Assembly (NCBI GenBank): GCA_022592435.1
Contig: JABYQS010000092.1
Location: 94,051-158,050, forward strand
Source: Cerioporus squamosus
Taxonomy: Eukaryota; Basidiomycota; Agaricomycetes; Polyporales; Polyporaceae
Length of the DNA: 64,000 nt
Reading direction: 5' to 3'
Shown piece after piece: positions 23,901 through 35,271 of this stretch (position 1 is its first letter; every line of letters begins with the position of its first letter). The notes under the pieces are model-generated. The model worked only from the letters and a program-made list of their open reading frames with translations, was not told where the DNA came from and searched no databases. Position numbers and translations under genes: made by a program.

Positions 23901-24342
23901 AAGTTTGTATTGCATTACTTATGTGCGCTTCCCCTGAATGGGAGCTGTGCGGTGAAGTCGCACTTGTGGGACCCTTGCGCGAAATGGTCGGCACGCCACA
24001 TAGCGAGTTGGGGCCTTCTTCCGAACACGAGCTGGAAAGAAGTATTCTTGATCATCTTGGAAGGAACGCCAGGCTTCATCGGTGCGCGACAATTCTCCTG
24101 TCCATCGTTGAATTGACATTTATCTGGCAGCAGTCTTAGAAGTGGCACGCAAGTAAGGAAGGGTGCGAATCTCCGTCCCGTACATTGTGGTCGCCTCATG
24201 GGGTAGCGACGCACTGATAAATAGGACGACAATCGGACTCGGAGCTCATCCTTCTCCAGCATCACCGCACCAGCCGCGGTACGTCATAACCAATCTTGTC
24301 TCTACACGTCGAGCTGACCGGCGTGATCACTGTAGATTCGCC
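20962..24342. other. Gene-poor 3.4-kb interval
   Basis: No confident gene on either strand. The first few hundred bases upstream of 20961 should be the ferric reductase promoter. Many short frames of up to about 170 codons are present, but none shows a recognised domain. The best coding-like trace is at 23378-24116 on the plus strand and is listed separately. No tRNA, rRNA or clear transposon terminus was recognised. Confidence 0.5.
23378..24116 (+). pseudogene. Possible decayed coding remnant
   Basis: From an ATG at 23378 the frame reads MSAGQITIQKEGGDWS and then meets two stops. A different frame then reads protein-like sequence (PDEVIDTATVSAFLKAQRVL), and a further one gives FTPKTDSRRQIRSLQE followed by a stop and then LTIVEGALELSETTYSLV. 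Protein-like segments in alternating frames suggest a broken gene or transposon fragment. Each segment is short and none was matched to a named family, so a chance run remains possible. Confidence 0.25.
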
Positions 24343-25902
24343 ATGTCACCTCTCCAAGGCTTTGACCAGATCGTCGCTGTGTCTCAGGATCAAATCAACG
24401 AGAGCCTTGATGCTCGCTTTTCACTCGATCCGAAGTCGCTGAAGTTCAACGCGACGATCGATAGCGGCGAGACGATGACGGGTATTATGAGCCCTCCAAC
24501 CGTGAACCTCGTCATCCAACACGAGCCGTTCAAGTGCCGGTTCTCCCTCCACTTCGTCTCCGGCAACTTCATGTACTACACTATCCACGTGGTAGGCGGC
24601 AAACCCGTTGTCGTTCCGCACACAGTCCTCATCAATGGCTGGACCCTCGCGTTCACTGTCAACCTTGGCCTCGATGTCGTCGATAGTGTTCCACCTGAGA
24701 TCAAGGCCAAGATCCTCGTCCCCGGCTCATACACAGTCAGCCAGCTCCTCCTCGACTTCACCACCGCCGACCTCATGTCCTTTGACCCAGAGCTATCCAA
24801 GACTCCCGGCCTGAACGTCCCACTTGGGCAAGATCCGGAGCGGGACCAAAAGATCGCGTCGTTCATCGGTGTCTATCTCAGGCAGCTCGCCTTGACTACC
24901 AATAGCATCCTCGGCTACGCGGTGACTGTGCCCGACCCGTCGGTCGCGAACCCCATCGCGCCCACCTTCCCACCCACCTCCGTCCAGTTCCAGACGATGG
25001 ACTACCGCGGCGACCTGCCCAAGAAGGTCCTGCCGGGCGGTTTGGATTGCTTCCTCTTCCTCGAGATGACCGGCAACCGCACCGCGCCACACATGGCCAT
25101 CGACTGGAAGTGGAACTGGGCCCAGCCAGGGCCGTGCGAGGGCGGCTCCATGGTCATCGCGAAAGCCGACTTCTGGGACCGGTTCTTCGTCGAGCGCGCG
25201 ACGTTTCTCAATCGCATGGCGCTCGACATGCTCAACCGCGTGGGCTGGGCGATCGACAACCAGGACTCGAGCATCGGCGGCGACGACCTCCCGTGGTCGC
25301 TCACCGCCTCCAATCCACCCGACAGCGACCTCGCTTGGAAGTCGAAGAAGACGACCTCGATGCAGTGGGACTGGTCCTGTCACACGGAGAGCTACGATCC
25401 CTTCCGTCCCTACACGCACAAGAGCGACACCCAGGTCACAGTCGAGCTTGACGCGAAGAACAACGCGATCAACTTCTCCGCCAACACGCACGTCTGGCGC
25501 GAGAACCACATCATTATAGAGAGCAGCCGTGACCCGGAAGACGACAAGTGCACGATCGATGCGACGGTGACGTGGGGTCTCGTCTTCACGCTTGCCTCCG
25601 TTGCCGACGGCGCGCTTGGGATCAGCGCCGCTCAGAGCTCTCCCCCGGAGTCGTCCGTGAGCATGGCGAAGGACAGCAACTATGGTAATTTCGAGGTCCA
25701 GTCGGACGCGGAGCTTTCCACGAACGCGAAGGCCCACTTGGACAGTGTCATGGGAAACATGGACCTAGTGGACGACGTCGCCCAGGCGTTCAAGAATCAC
25801 TCGCAGTTTGTCTTTCCTGGCGGAGGGATGTTCTTCATGAAGGACCCGGTGTTCAACCAGGACGGAGACGTGGTTGTGGGTTTGACGTACAAGCAGGAGT
25901 AG
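24343..25902 (+). CDS. Hypothetical 519-aa protein, possible TULIP/P47-like fold
   Basis: Intronless frame from MSPLQGFDQIVAVSQDQINE to the stop at 25902. There is no signal peptide, TM segment or recognised catalytic motif. The N-terminus reads GFDQIVAVSQDQINESL, which resembles the opening strand-helix of P47/OrfX-type TULIP lipid-binding proteins (a Gly-aromatic-Asp start, then a helix meaning 'compute value'). The rest is rich in alternating hydrophobic residues with DPELSK, GYAVTVPDPS, CFLFLEMTGN and DWKWNWAQPGP blocks. Near the C-terminus is a Gly-rich patch (VFPGGGMFFMKDPVFN). The upstream frame runs open to 24163 without a better start. Third-position GC and codon use look like a normal host gene. 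The fold suggestion is weak inference; function is unknown. Confidence 0.75.
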   Translation: MSPLQGFDQIVAVSQDQINESLDARFSLDPKSLKFNATIDSGETMTGIMSPPTVNLVIQHEPFKCRFSLHFVSGNFMYYTIHVVGGKPVVVPHTVLINGWTLAFTVNLGLDVVDSVPPEIKAKILVPGSYTVSQLLLDFTTADLMSFDPELSKTPGLNVPLGQDPERDQKIASFIGVYLRQLALTTNSILGYAVTVPDPSVANPIAPTFPPTSVQFQTMDYRGDLPKKVLPGGLDCFLFLEMTGNRTAPHMAIDWKWNWAQPGPCEGGSMVIAKADFWDRFFVERATFLNRMALDMLNRVGWAIDNQDSSIGGDDLPWSLTASNPPDSDLAWKSKKTTSMQWDWSCHTESYDPFRPYTHKSDTQVTVELDAKNNAINFSANTHVWRENHIIIESSRDPEDDKCTIDATVTWGLVFTLASVADGALGISAAQSSPPESSVSMAKDSNYGNFEVQSDAELSTNAKAHLDSVMGNMDLVDDVAQAFKNHSQFVFPGGGMFFMKDPVFNQDGDVVVGLTYKQE

Positions 25903-27393
25903 AGGATACGCTAGCGACCCAAACGGTCGTCCCAGAGATAGTACCGTATATTAAGCCTTGATATGTCTTGACCTCACTGAGTCTGCAACTGCCAACATAT
26001 GTCCGCTTGATCCTGACGGTGTGAATTCGTGCTTGTTACCTCCTATGACACTCAAAGAGTGAGATCTAGTGAGAGTCGGACTGAGACTCCGAGAGAGTGC
26101 GAATTCTGAGGATCGCTACGTACTGAGGTCAGTACCTCCTGTTACTGTATACTCAAGCTTAGTTGTGGACCGCCACCATCGACAGTACTCAACAGACTCA
26201 TGCTTTAATCGTCAGCTACATACGGACGTCGGGGGTTCTGTTATGAATCAGAGGTGATTGTCAATGACGGAGATCATGATGAAGGTGATGGACGAGCAGT
26301 CCCAGACTTGCAACCTTGATACTTATTGCTCTGTTGCTAGCTTCATAGCATCACATGTACTCGCGACTCCCGCGACTCGAGCTCTGCGTGATACGGTCAC
26401 CTGGACTTTGCGAAGGCGATGCTGCTACAAATCGCGCCCCTACACCTGTCGCTCTCCGAAGAGGTATGTGCAGGTGGCCCGCGGATCGGTTAAGCTCGGG
26501 GTCTGTTCGACAGCGCCGCGCTGTTATAACACAAGGTCCATTGAGCATGTGCCTCACGAACCTAATCTGCAGCGTGTATTTATTGACGTAGGGTCCATTT
26601 GGAAGTGCGATACCCTGGACGAGCCCGAGCGACTCGTTCCGGGAGCATTTGACGCTGTGGTTGCCCACAGCTGTGCCTGGATACGGCTTATACTCATACC
26701 CTCATGACCTTAACGGCGTCGCACAAGTCAGTCCTGTATCCCGATACAATTCAGCACGCGTTCTTTGCGCTAACGTGTTCATGCGATAGGTTGGTCGACA
26801 TCCCATGCGGGTGGTATGCAACGCCACCCCCGGCTTGGCCTTCGGGCGATGTCCGGACACACTGCCATGCGACGCAAGGTAAACTTTCTCCGTCCTGTAG
26901 GCCTTGCATATGGTCAACGCACGCTAATGTGGTAGACGATGAAGCTTCTTGGACTGCAACAGCATTGAAAGTGGTGTCTCGTGCTCACGAGTCACTAGAG
27001 CAGCACTGAGTAGTCACGAACAGTGCTTTCGCATCTGATCAAAGTCTGTCATCGATTCATCGCTAGATCCAGACCGCAGACTTCCGCAGTCCCACTACCT
27101 TTCCGGGTCCGGTCTCGGGCGCACAGAGGGAAAGGCGCATGCGGTATGCCGACGCGGATATAAAGGCACCACATGGACGACGATGACCCCCTGGACTTCG
27201 CTCTCGTCGCAGTACTTAAGCGTTGAACGCTTCCGCCCTCAAGCTCCAAGTCGGCTACCTCTTCCCGTGCTACTGTCCGTCCACGCCTGGGGCCCACCGC
27301 ACTCGCACCAGTACTGTCGACTTCGTCTCCCGTCCCGTCGTTACACCATCCACTCCTTGTTCTTTGCCGGTCAAGAACGTCACGAATACAACC
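25903..27393. other. Intergenic with GH128 promoter
   Basis: 1.5 kb with no supported gene. A TATA box (TATAAAGG, 27159-27166) lies about 230 bp upstream of the GH128 ATG, followed by a C/T-rich leader, so the right end is very probably the GH128 promoter. The left part holds only short, unrecognised frames. Confidence 0.5.
27159..27166 (+). promoter_or_regulatory. TATA box, GH128 promoter
   Basis: TATAAAGG in a GC-rich context, about 230 bp before the GH128 start codon, with a pyrimidine-rich leader between. Assigned by sequence and position only. Confidence 0.5.
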
Positions 27394-28360
27394 ATGAAGT
27401 CATTCACCTCCATCATCGCCCTCGCCCTCTTCGCCACCTCTGCCCTCGGTTATGGCCGCGGCATGCAGAAGAAGCACGTCCGTAACCAGGGCGTAGCGCC
27501 GCCTCCTGTCGCTCCCACCTCTGTGAACATTACCGCTAGAGCCAACAGCGGCAAGCGTGGTTTATCGTTCAACGACGCCGGCCTTACCAAGAACTTCAAC
27601 TCCGGGTACGTGCGGATCCGCGTGCATATTATGCGACCTGTGTTTACATTCCTCACGCAGACAAGTCTCATGGGCATATAACTGGGACTCCGCCCCCCAA
27701 GGCACTCTGCCTGCCGGCGTCAACTACTTCCCCATGCTCTTCAGTGCCGCGCCCGACCACAGCACCCAGTGGGAGGCGAACGCAAATGCGGCGATTGCAT
27801 CCGGCAGCACGCACCTCCTCTTGTACGTCGTTCGTCCTCCAGCCGCCCACACGTCCTTTCTGACATGAGCATTGATCAGCATCAACGAGCCCGATCTCGC
27901 GACACAGTCAAACACGAGCCCAGCAGACGCCGCGAAGCAGTGGATGCAGTTCATGCAACCGTTTGCAGGCAAGGCGACGCTCGTTTCACCTGCGATTACC
28001 AACGGCGCACCGCCCGCGATGGGCACGGGCTGGATGGACCAGTTCCTAACCGAGTGCGACAAGCTCGGGTGCACGGTCGATGCGATCGCGGCGCACATCT
28101 ACGACTCGGCGACGAACATCCCGTACTACCAGGCGTACATCACCGACCTCGGGACCAAGTACAACCGCCCGGTGCTCATCACCGAGTTCGGCGCGTCGGG
28201 CACCGTCGAGCAGCAGCAGGCGTTCCTGCAGACGATGATCCCCTTCATGGATGGGCTTGCGTCCGTGTCGCACTACGCGTGGTTCATGACGGCCGTCGGC
28301 AACCTGGTGAACGCGGACGCGAGCCTCACTCCCTTGGGTCAGACCTACGTCTCGGCGTAA
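27394..28360 (+). CDS. Secreted GH128 endo-beta-1,3-glucanase (Asl1-like)
   Basis: Glycoside hydrolase family 128, acting on beta-1,3-glucan, with roles in fungal wall remodelling. The start MKSFTSIIALALFATSALGY is a strong signal peptide. A short basic/Pro linker leads to SGKRGLSFNDAGLTKNFNS, then after a 64-bp-scale intron QVSWAYNWDSAPQGTLPAGV, and after a second intron the INEPDLATQSN block whose Glu is the expected acid/base. The nucleophile Glu is in RPVLITEFGASGTVEQQQ. The middle block CTVDAIAAHIYDSATNIPYY matches the family. The protein is about 280 aa and ends in LGQTYVSA. Homologues include the Lentinula GLU1 glucanase and fission yeast Asl1. Confidence 0.92.
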
Positions 28361-28787
28361 GGTCATCGCAGTCCAGCCTTCGTTATTGCTCTTGCATTGC
28401 TTCACTGCTATCATTAGCATGATCTCCTGTTCTGTCTAGGTAATGACGCGCACTCTGGAAGAGTCCAGGGCGTGTCAGGTGTCGTATACCCTCCCCGCTC
28501 ATACATTTGCAGAGCCCATGGGACGCCCTCGACGGGCTCCCAGTAGAAGGCTCGCTCTATATGCAGAACATGATGTATTGATCTCATACATACCCATGTA
28601 GCGGCAGTAGCGTAGATGACGAATAGTGATGTTCTTGACCGTCAACTTGAACCTTGTCTGTGTGCGGCACAATGCGGACACGACGTTGCGGTTAGGTCAT
28701 GGACATCCGAGGCTAAGAAGGACAAACACACAAGACAACAGTGGTATCGTTACATTAGGAGTCTGACAGCATCCGATCCGCTCACCA
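28361..28787. other. Convergent 3' spacer
   Basis: 427 bp between the stops of GH128 (plus) and the myosin light chain (minus). It contains AT-richer sequence suitable for polyadenylation; no gene is seen. Confidence 0.45.
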
Positions 28788-29679
28788 TCACTGGCTGAGA
28801 ATTGTGCGCACGAACGACTCGTAGTTCACGTTTCCGTCGCTGCAGATGGATGGGATGTGATGAGATGAGTGTCGAGTCCGAACATGAATGTGTGAAGCAG
28901 GACGTACGGTCCGATTTGTGCGCCCTTGAGGAGCTCGTCCACCTCCTCGTCGGACATCTTCTCTCCCAGCTGGGTGAGCACGTATCGCAGCTCGCCTGCA
29001 CCAATGAAGCCGTTCCCCTCCTTGTCGAATACTTGGAAGCCGCGGATGAACTCCTCTGATAAAGGCGTCGTGGATGCGGCATCAGTTCCGTGCATAGCGC
29101 GTGTGGCAGAGAGCGGAGATGAAGGAGGTGAGGATGGGATACGGATTACGCATTGGACGAGAATCAAATGAGAGGGATGGGCGTACCTGGCGTTCCTGCA
29201 GGCTTAAAGCCGTCTGGCCGGTTCAAGATGGTAAGGAATGTCTTGTAGTCGACTGCAGCGGTCCATCGTATAGAACGCGTCGCGAGGGCGAGCACACGCG
29301 CGAAAACCAACGTGCGATCGTCCAATCCATCCGTCAAGCAACCCGAGGGGGCAGTATTCGAGATGAATTGTGAGCGGAGGAACGCATGGACATGCGTATG
29401 GCAAACGCACCTTCGCGAGGAGCCCCAGCAACGATGTCCGCCACCTCCGCCTGTGTTGGGTTCTGCCCAAGTGCCCGCAGCAGATCCCCCAGAACCTCCC
29501 GCGGTACCGCACCCGTACCCTTCTTGTCGAACAACGCGAATGCCTCCTTGTACTCTGTTCCGCTCAGTCACTTCGTGATTGCGACAGGAGTGGCAACCAC
29601 TGCGTACCTGCGTTATCACTCTATACGAGGACGCATCAGCTTATAGCATTAGCGTCGCGGTACAGTATTAACTCACCAT
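28788..29679 (-). CDS. Myosin essential light chain (Cdc4/Mlc1-type, EF-hand)
   Basis: Calmodulin-family light chain that binds IQ motifs of myosin II and V, needed for the contractile ring and cargo transport. The coding sequence begins with a 3-nt exon, the ATG alone at 29679-29677, then a 13-nt exon at 29620-29608, then the exon starting at 29554. Together these read [20 protein letters not shown]. Next come [81 protein letters not shown] and the end [12 protein letters not shown]. Family blocks are continuous once introns are removed, which supports the microexon model. The C-lobe loop [12 protein letters not shown] keeps several EF-hand ligands; the N-lobe is degenerate, as usual for essential light chains. 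Confidence 0.9.
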
Positions 29680-30044
29680 GTTGTGCGTTAGTCGTCAAAT
29701 AGCAATGAAAGGATGAAGGTGCAGACCAAGGTGAAATACGGCTAAGTCAAGGTCGCGCCGCTGCCCATGTACCACAGGCGCCTATCTACTACTACCTGCG
29801 TACGCGTCCCGATTTGGGAGGCTCACACTGGTTTGATCTCTCTGGGCGCAACAAGTTTCGCTACTGAAGGGGTGGTTAAAATATGAAGAACACATCTGAC
29901 GATCTTCCCTTGACTAAGCTCAGGTATCGTACATATCGAAGTCATCCGTCGTAAGTACGGTCATAACTCCATGCGCGTGCAGCCAACTGGGTCCGATAGG
30001 TATATGTTAGGTTACGAAGGTCACGCGGCAGACGGTACAGAACA
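29680..30044. other. Intergenic, no gene seen
   Basis: 365 bp between the light chain start and the 3' end of the membrane protein gene. It is expected to carry the light chain promoter and 5' UTR. Nothing else was recognised. Confidence 0.45.
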
Positions 30045-31526
30045 TCATGAAGGGCTCTCTCGCCATATGGACTCCCATAGCTGGATGACACTACCAATCA
30101 GGAACGCCCATGAGCCCCAGAATGTTGACAACACGCTCTGGTAGTTCACCTGCCAGTGCCAGTCAGCCATAGATGCGAAAATGCGGGGAGAAACAACGCA
30201 CCCCTGAGGAAGAAAGCGAACCATAACCGAGAGCGCCGCAGAGGGTGAAGCCAAGAGCTCCGATGAGATTCCAGAACCCAATGTGCCTGAGTATACTCCG
30301 TTAGCATATTGTAATTTGTCCGTTCAGGCGCATGGAAGGTAGTGAAGCTCACCATCCCATACTGCGCAGGTTCGGCTGCCACCATTTCTTCTGCACTTCT
30401 ATCATCAAGAGGAGTGACGCGATGATGAATCCCGTGCCACCCATAACCTGTGGTGTCCAATAGAACACATCCGTGATCGCCGTAGGAGGATCGTCGGGCA
30501 GCCCGGGGATGACGTTGGGCAAGCCAGTTCTATGGGCAAAAGATGAGCCGTCTTCGAAACAACACCACAGCGCTAGCACATACATTGTTGACACCCAGAA
30601 TATCGTAGCTGCCCACATCTGGATGAAGCAGGCAAGAAACCCAAGTTCACGCCAGGAACCGAATCCGCTAGAGCGTTATCCCCTGAGTTAGCCACCGGAG
30701 GTCTAAACGTTGTGAAAGAAGAACGGACTTACATCCATCGGAACTTCGAGGTGCGTGTGCCGCGCTCGGCTCCCGTCAGACCCTTCTCTGCGGTGTCGCT
30801 CTGGGAATCTGGAGATGGAGGGTCGGAAACCGTGTTGCTTTGGTGCGCGACAAGCTCCCACAGCGCAGGGGCGAACAGCTCCTCGTGCCCTGCATTCAGG
30901 GCCTCGACGTACATGAGATAGCTGCCGACTTCAAACAGAGTACCGCCGACAAACGCGGACCATGCCGAGGCTGTGAAGTTGTCCGTGCCGATGTCTACGA
31001 GGGGTAGGAACAGAAAGAAGCCGTTGATGATCTGTTTGCGAGACGTCAGTGCCAGAGTCGGACGAGCGGGAGAAGACTTCGGATTACGCACCCACACCGT
31101 CGATCCGAGTACGAATATGACGGCTATCCAGAAGGAAAGGTCCCAAGCGAGATGGACCTTGACTTGGTCCTCGGTATGTCGGACACGCTGCTCGAGCAGC
31201 GAGAAGCCTTCGTGCAGAGACGCTTCATGTTTCGTCCCTCCCCTAGGTCTCTCGGCTGTGATGCGGATGGGACGGCGAGAATAGCGATGTTTCCTCGATG
31301 CGCGAGAGGACCAGCGAGCATGCGACCCGCCTTCGACTTGCTCCTTAGTAGATAAACGATGTGGTACAAAGGACGCACGGGTTGGATGAAAGAACGGAAG
31401 CGGCCGGGTAACGGTATTCGGCCTGTGTATGGTAGTCCTGTGCCTTGGCCGAGCAACTGAACCAAGTTCCGAGGGTTGAGGAGACGGATCGTTCGCTGGC
31501 TGTGGATGCGAGAGTTCTCCTGACAT
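30045..31526 (-). CDS. Conserved fungal multipass membrane protein
   Basis: Starts at MSGELSHPQPANDPSPQPSE with a long basic, Ser/Pro-rich cytosolic N-terminus (about 130 residues) that includes a coiled-coil-like SLLEQRVRHTEDQVKVH stretch. About seven TM helices follow: LSFWIAVIFVLGSTVWV, IINGFFLFLPLVDIG, SAFVGGTLFEVGSYLMYVEA, LGFLACFIQMWAATIFWVS, QVMGGTGFIIASLLLMIE, LIGALGFTLCGALGYG and STFWGSWAFLIGSVIQLWE. The pattern resembles an uncharacterised fungal integral membrane protein family, but no function is known to me. Six or more short introns were inferred, and splice borders near 30535-30590 are uncertain. An upstream in-frame Met at 31571 is an alternative start. Confidence 0.75.
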
Positions 31527-33108
31527 GTTGGAGATGGTTAATGAGAGTCGGCTTGGCCAGAGGCTTGGCAAAGCCCTATGTCGAAGATAGCAAGGTCGCG
31601 GTGCCGAGGGAGACGTAAGTCGCGAACAAGGAGTTCAAGAACCTGAACCTGCACTGTGGGGAGCTTGCAAGCCTCAAGGTACGTCACCGTGGAGGCTGGC
31701 CCGTGGGACCAGTATACTATAGCGATGGTACCTTGTCTAAATACGGCAACGGTCGCCGCGGCCCGCGGCACAGTCGCGAGTAACGAGTTTCGCTGACTTC
31801 CAATTACTTACCATTTGCTTATGACGGCAGATTTGGCTTCATGGACATTGCACTTGCAAGTTCCATGGAGGCGAGTGGTAGTGGAGTAGTAGGTCATGAC
31901 AAAGTGTGATTCTGTCCCAGTTGATGTATGAGCTCCGATATCTGATGCGATATTGCTCCCGCATGTCAGATAACTGCGAAGTCACGGTCAACTCACAGCC
32001 CGACGCCGCCCACTAGCTCAGAAGCAGAGAGGTGTGGTTCGGCCATGGAGTGTTGAACTAAACGTTGACTATTGCTACTTACCGGCACTAGTGCGACGTG
32101 AAGACAGCCGCACATCGTGGCTTCACAAACCCTCGCCATATCCTCCAGACGTACATGCGGAAGTTCGAACTACCAGTCAATGTCCTTGTTCTCATGCCTG
32201 TCTTCCGCACCTACCTACCGTGTGTTCCCGTTATGATCTCATGGCACCATACTTACCTCATGTGGTTATCATAGCCGCTGCAATGCGACGTTCCTCCCCC
32301 ACTATCCGCGCTCGAGCCGCTGCCATGTATCGGAGTGTCCTCGACAGCCGGAGTCATCACAATACTTGGCAAGAATCCTCACCTGCATCTATATTCACCT
32401 TCCGCCGGTGCAGCTGCTGGGGGTGAAGCTCACGTAACGCTGTCCGTGGAAGTCGCGATCCCAGCACCTGTCCACACGTTGCGGAGAAGGGTGGCTTCTT
32501 GCTCACTCCCGTGGTCTATCGCGGGGCGAGCGGAAGCCTCGAGGCATTCCCTAAGCATCTGCATGACCAACTGCAGCGGCCGGATTGTGTGTGGCGTAAT
32601 GCAGTCAGGATTCAGACGAGACTGCGCAGTGATCGCAGAGCCACCCTATGGCCGCGGCGCAACCTTCTGCGCACCTCGTTACGAGAGGTGGTACGAGAGG
32701 CGAGTTCGTCGAGGTAATTATGGTCCGGGGACGCTATCGATGCAACGCATGCTCTCATCAGTCGACCACTCGAAGCGGCCAGTAAATCTATACTTACCGC
32801 GGGACTAGAGTACACGGACAGGGCATCCGTTCTCCTTGACCAACAGGGAGAACACGTTCTCGTCTCGCCATCATCCTCGGGAGGAGCCCGGCCGCCGTCA
32901 CTTATTACTTGCAATATACTATTCAGATGAGAAGTACAGCCGGAAACCGGGGCAGAGCCTATGAACACGTCAACCAAGATGAGCAAGTGCCGATACTGGG
33001 TGGGGATAAGTAATGCACCCTATGCGCCATCAGAGAGGAATGGCACAACAAAGACGGGATATCATGATAGGGACGAAGGAAGGAGATACCCCTCGCCGAC
33101 TGGGCCGA
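31527..33108. other. Intergenic 1.6 kb, no gene supported
   Basis: Plus-strand frames of 130-157 codons lie at 32034-32426 and 32335-32808, but they overlap each other, lack family resemblance and show Cys/Arg/Ser-rich chance-like composition. The left end should hold the promoter of the membrane protein gene, the right end the GST 3' UTR. Confidence 0.45.
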
Positions 33109-34040
33109 TCAGTGGCCAGCGGTGGACGATGAGCGAGTAACGTTGGGATGGATCCGCCACATCTTGACATTCAGAGGCTAGGGACACAACAGCAGGTCAG
33201 CCACATTCTGGACGCCCAGCCGGTCGTCATATGACGCAAACGCACCTCGTCCCATGTTGCTCTGACGCTAGGCCGTTGCCAAAGCAGCTCATAGTAATTC
33301 AGGAAACGCGCAAATCGGGGCTCCGCGAGTGCCTTGAGGAGCTTCTTCCCTTCGCCCATGGGGTACTTGCCGATTTCGTAACCAGCTAGCCGCATGAAGC
33401 GGACCATCATGGGAGCTACGACGATGTCGGCGATCGACCACGGACCGACGGCGTAGCCGCTGGGAACGAGAAGTGCCTGGAACGCCTCGAGGGAAGGAAG
33501 GATAGAATCGATGCGTTCACCTCGGAAGAAGAAACCCCTGAAGGCGTGGTGCAAAGTTTCGTGGGAAAGGATGATGAAAAGACGGGCCTTGGCGCGTAGC
33601 TCGGGGTCGCTGGGCAGAAGCCCCGCGTCTGGCCGGAGGTCGGCGAGGAACTCGAGGAGGACCAGCGACTCTGAAAGCTTCGCGGACTCCGAAGACGGTT
33701 GATCAGGCGGCACGTGAGGGCCACCGTACGTGAAGGCCGGGACCTACGGGCGCGAAAGGGCGCTGATTTCTCAGCTGTGTGAGGATGGGCAGGGTGTGCG
33801 CAGACTCACCAAGCCCAAGGGGTTCACCTTCGCCGCAAACCAAGCGGGCTTGCATCCAGGGCGGAGGTCGATATCACATTGGTTGACCTTCAGCTTCGCC
33901 TCCTCGAGTGCAATGTGCACTCGATGAGTATACGGAGAGTACTAGGTTGAGTATGGTCAGAGACTGGGTGCAGGATGAACGCAAGCGACGACATGACATA
34001 CCGGAGAGGTGTAGAAGGTGATCTGCTTGTCGAGAGACAT
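33109..34040 (-). CDS. Omega-class glutathione S-transferase, Ser-type active site
   Basis: Four exons (34040-34002, 33941-33810, 33743-33246, 33177-33109) sum to 738 nt, giving 245 aa, normal for fungal Omega GSTs. The N-terminal thioredoxin fold reads ITFYTSP, then across intron 1 YSPYTHRVHIALEEAKLKV, with the cis-Pro region at LGLVPAFTYGGP. The glutathione-binding Glu-Ser pair fits AKLSESLVLLEFLADLRP. The all-alpha domain has RAKARLFIILSHETLHHAF and VGPWSIADIVVAPMMVRFM. Omega enzymes normally have Cys in a CPY/CPF motif; here that position is Ser (SPYT). Ser-type Omega GSTs are described in white-rot fungi such as Trametes and Phanerochaete. They have conjugating or ligandin rather than deglutathionylation activity, and are linked to handling wood extractives. 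Confidence 0.9.
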
Positions 34041-35271
34041 CGTGAGGGAGAGAAGAGGCAGAGGGTTGTTAGTAAGGAATTACAAGGCAAAGGTGGCCCA
34101 CCTTTATACTGCACCTCGACCGCGCAGCGCCCAGTACTGTCTCTATAGTGCGAAGATCGAGATAGGGGAGCACTGGGCGACGCGCCTTCGTGCAATCAGC
34201 GCTGAGACAGTCCCACGTTGCACCACTATTCTGGTTGATGCTGCCAGCCGTTGGCTCCATTGATCATATCCTTGCGGGGCCTAGGAACGGTATCAGGTAA
34301 AGTCCCGTTGCGAATCTCGATGTTTGGCGCAGAGTTTGACAACCGGGACTCAATAAGTGACAGTATCGTGGGTATAGTCTGACATCCCCAATACGCTCCA
34401 CCATGCGAGCTCGGATGAAACAGGCAAGAGCGCTCAGGCGATGATAACTGCTCACCATGCCGGGGTCGGAGAACAAAAGATAGTTCTTGCCCGTCAGCAG
34501 ATCGCCGCGGGGTGCAACGGTGTTTGCTGCCGAACCAGGGACCGTCTGAACCATCGCGGATGCATCAACGCATGCATCTGGTCAACCCGAAGGGGTCCGC
34601 CCCGCGAGATTACCGGCGGCGGTATAGGGTGGAATCTGAAACGTAGTTAGGGTATCATACACCTTGGAGGCGATACGGCACCTTTTCCCTTCTGTGGCCT
34701 AGGTCCCTGGAGTTCACTCAAGGTACCTCGCCACAAGGAGAATCGCACGCTTCTGCCAGTGCTGCTCAACCAACACATGTCACGGCTGAGTTCCATGCCA
34801 GTGTGCGCCAGCGTGGACCGGCGGGCCGAACCTAAGTGGCGTGCATACGCCGCAGGATCGCCTTTGGTCCCTGGTCCCACTGCCATGGTTGACGCGGAAG
34901 CGGACCTTGCCCTGTAAGCGACAGAGTTCAGTCAATCAAGCTCACATTTACCACGACCTCAGCGCCGCAACATGACGTACCGGTCCTCTTATGCATCCGC
35001 GAACCGGTAATATGCCATATATAGCGACCAGGGACGAGAAGCTCAAAAAGGGCAATGTCCACCAATGCATGGTGGCAAATTGCAAGCGAGATCCATCCCG
35101 CGAACCCTCCTCTTGGCGAGAGAAGTCGGAGAAGTCGGACTGTGCAGGGAAGCCCGGGCGAGGCCAGGTCAGATTCTGAGAGCAGTATGGATACGCAATA
35201 CAGATGATATCAAAGCAAGCGATGCGAGGAAAGCAGATACGGAAAGCGGATGTGCGGACTGAGAAGCGCCT
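34041..35271. other. Intergenic 1.2 kb, no gene supported
   Basis: It contains the GST promoter side at the left and the GCP2 3' flank at the right. Small frames such as 34264-34554 (minus) have no recognised motif. Confidence 0.45.

Noticed and set aside
32335..32808. 157-codon plus-strand frame in the GST upstream region
   Set aside because: Unrecognised, with Arg/Cys/Ser-rich composition and a competing overlapping frame; no gene context.
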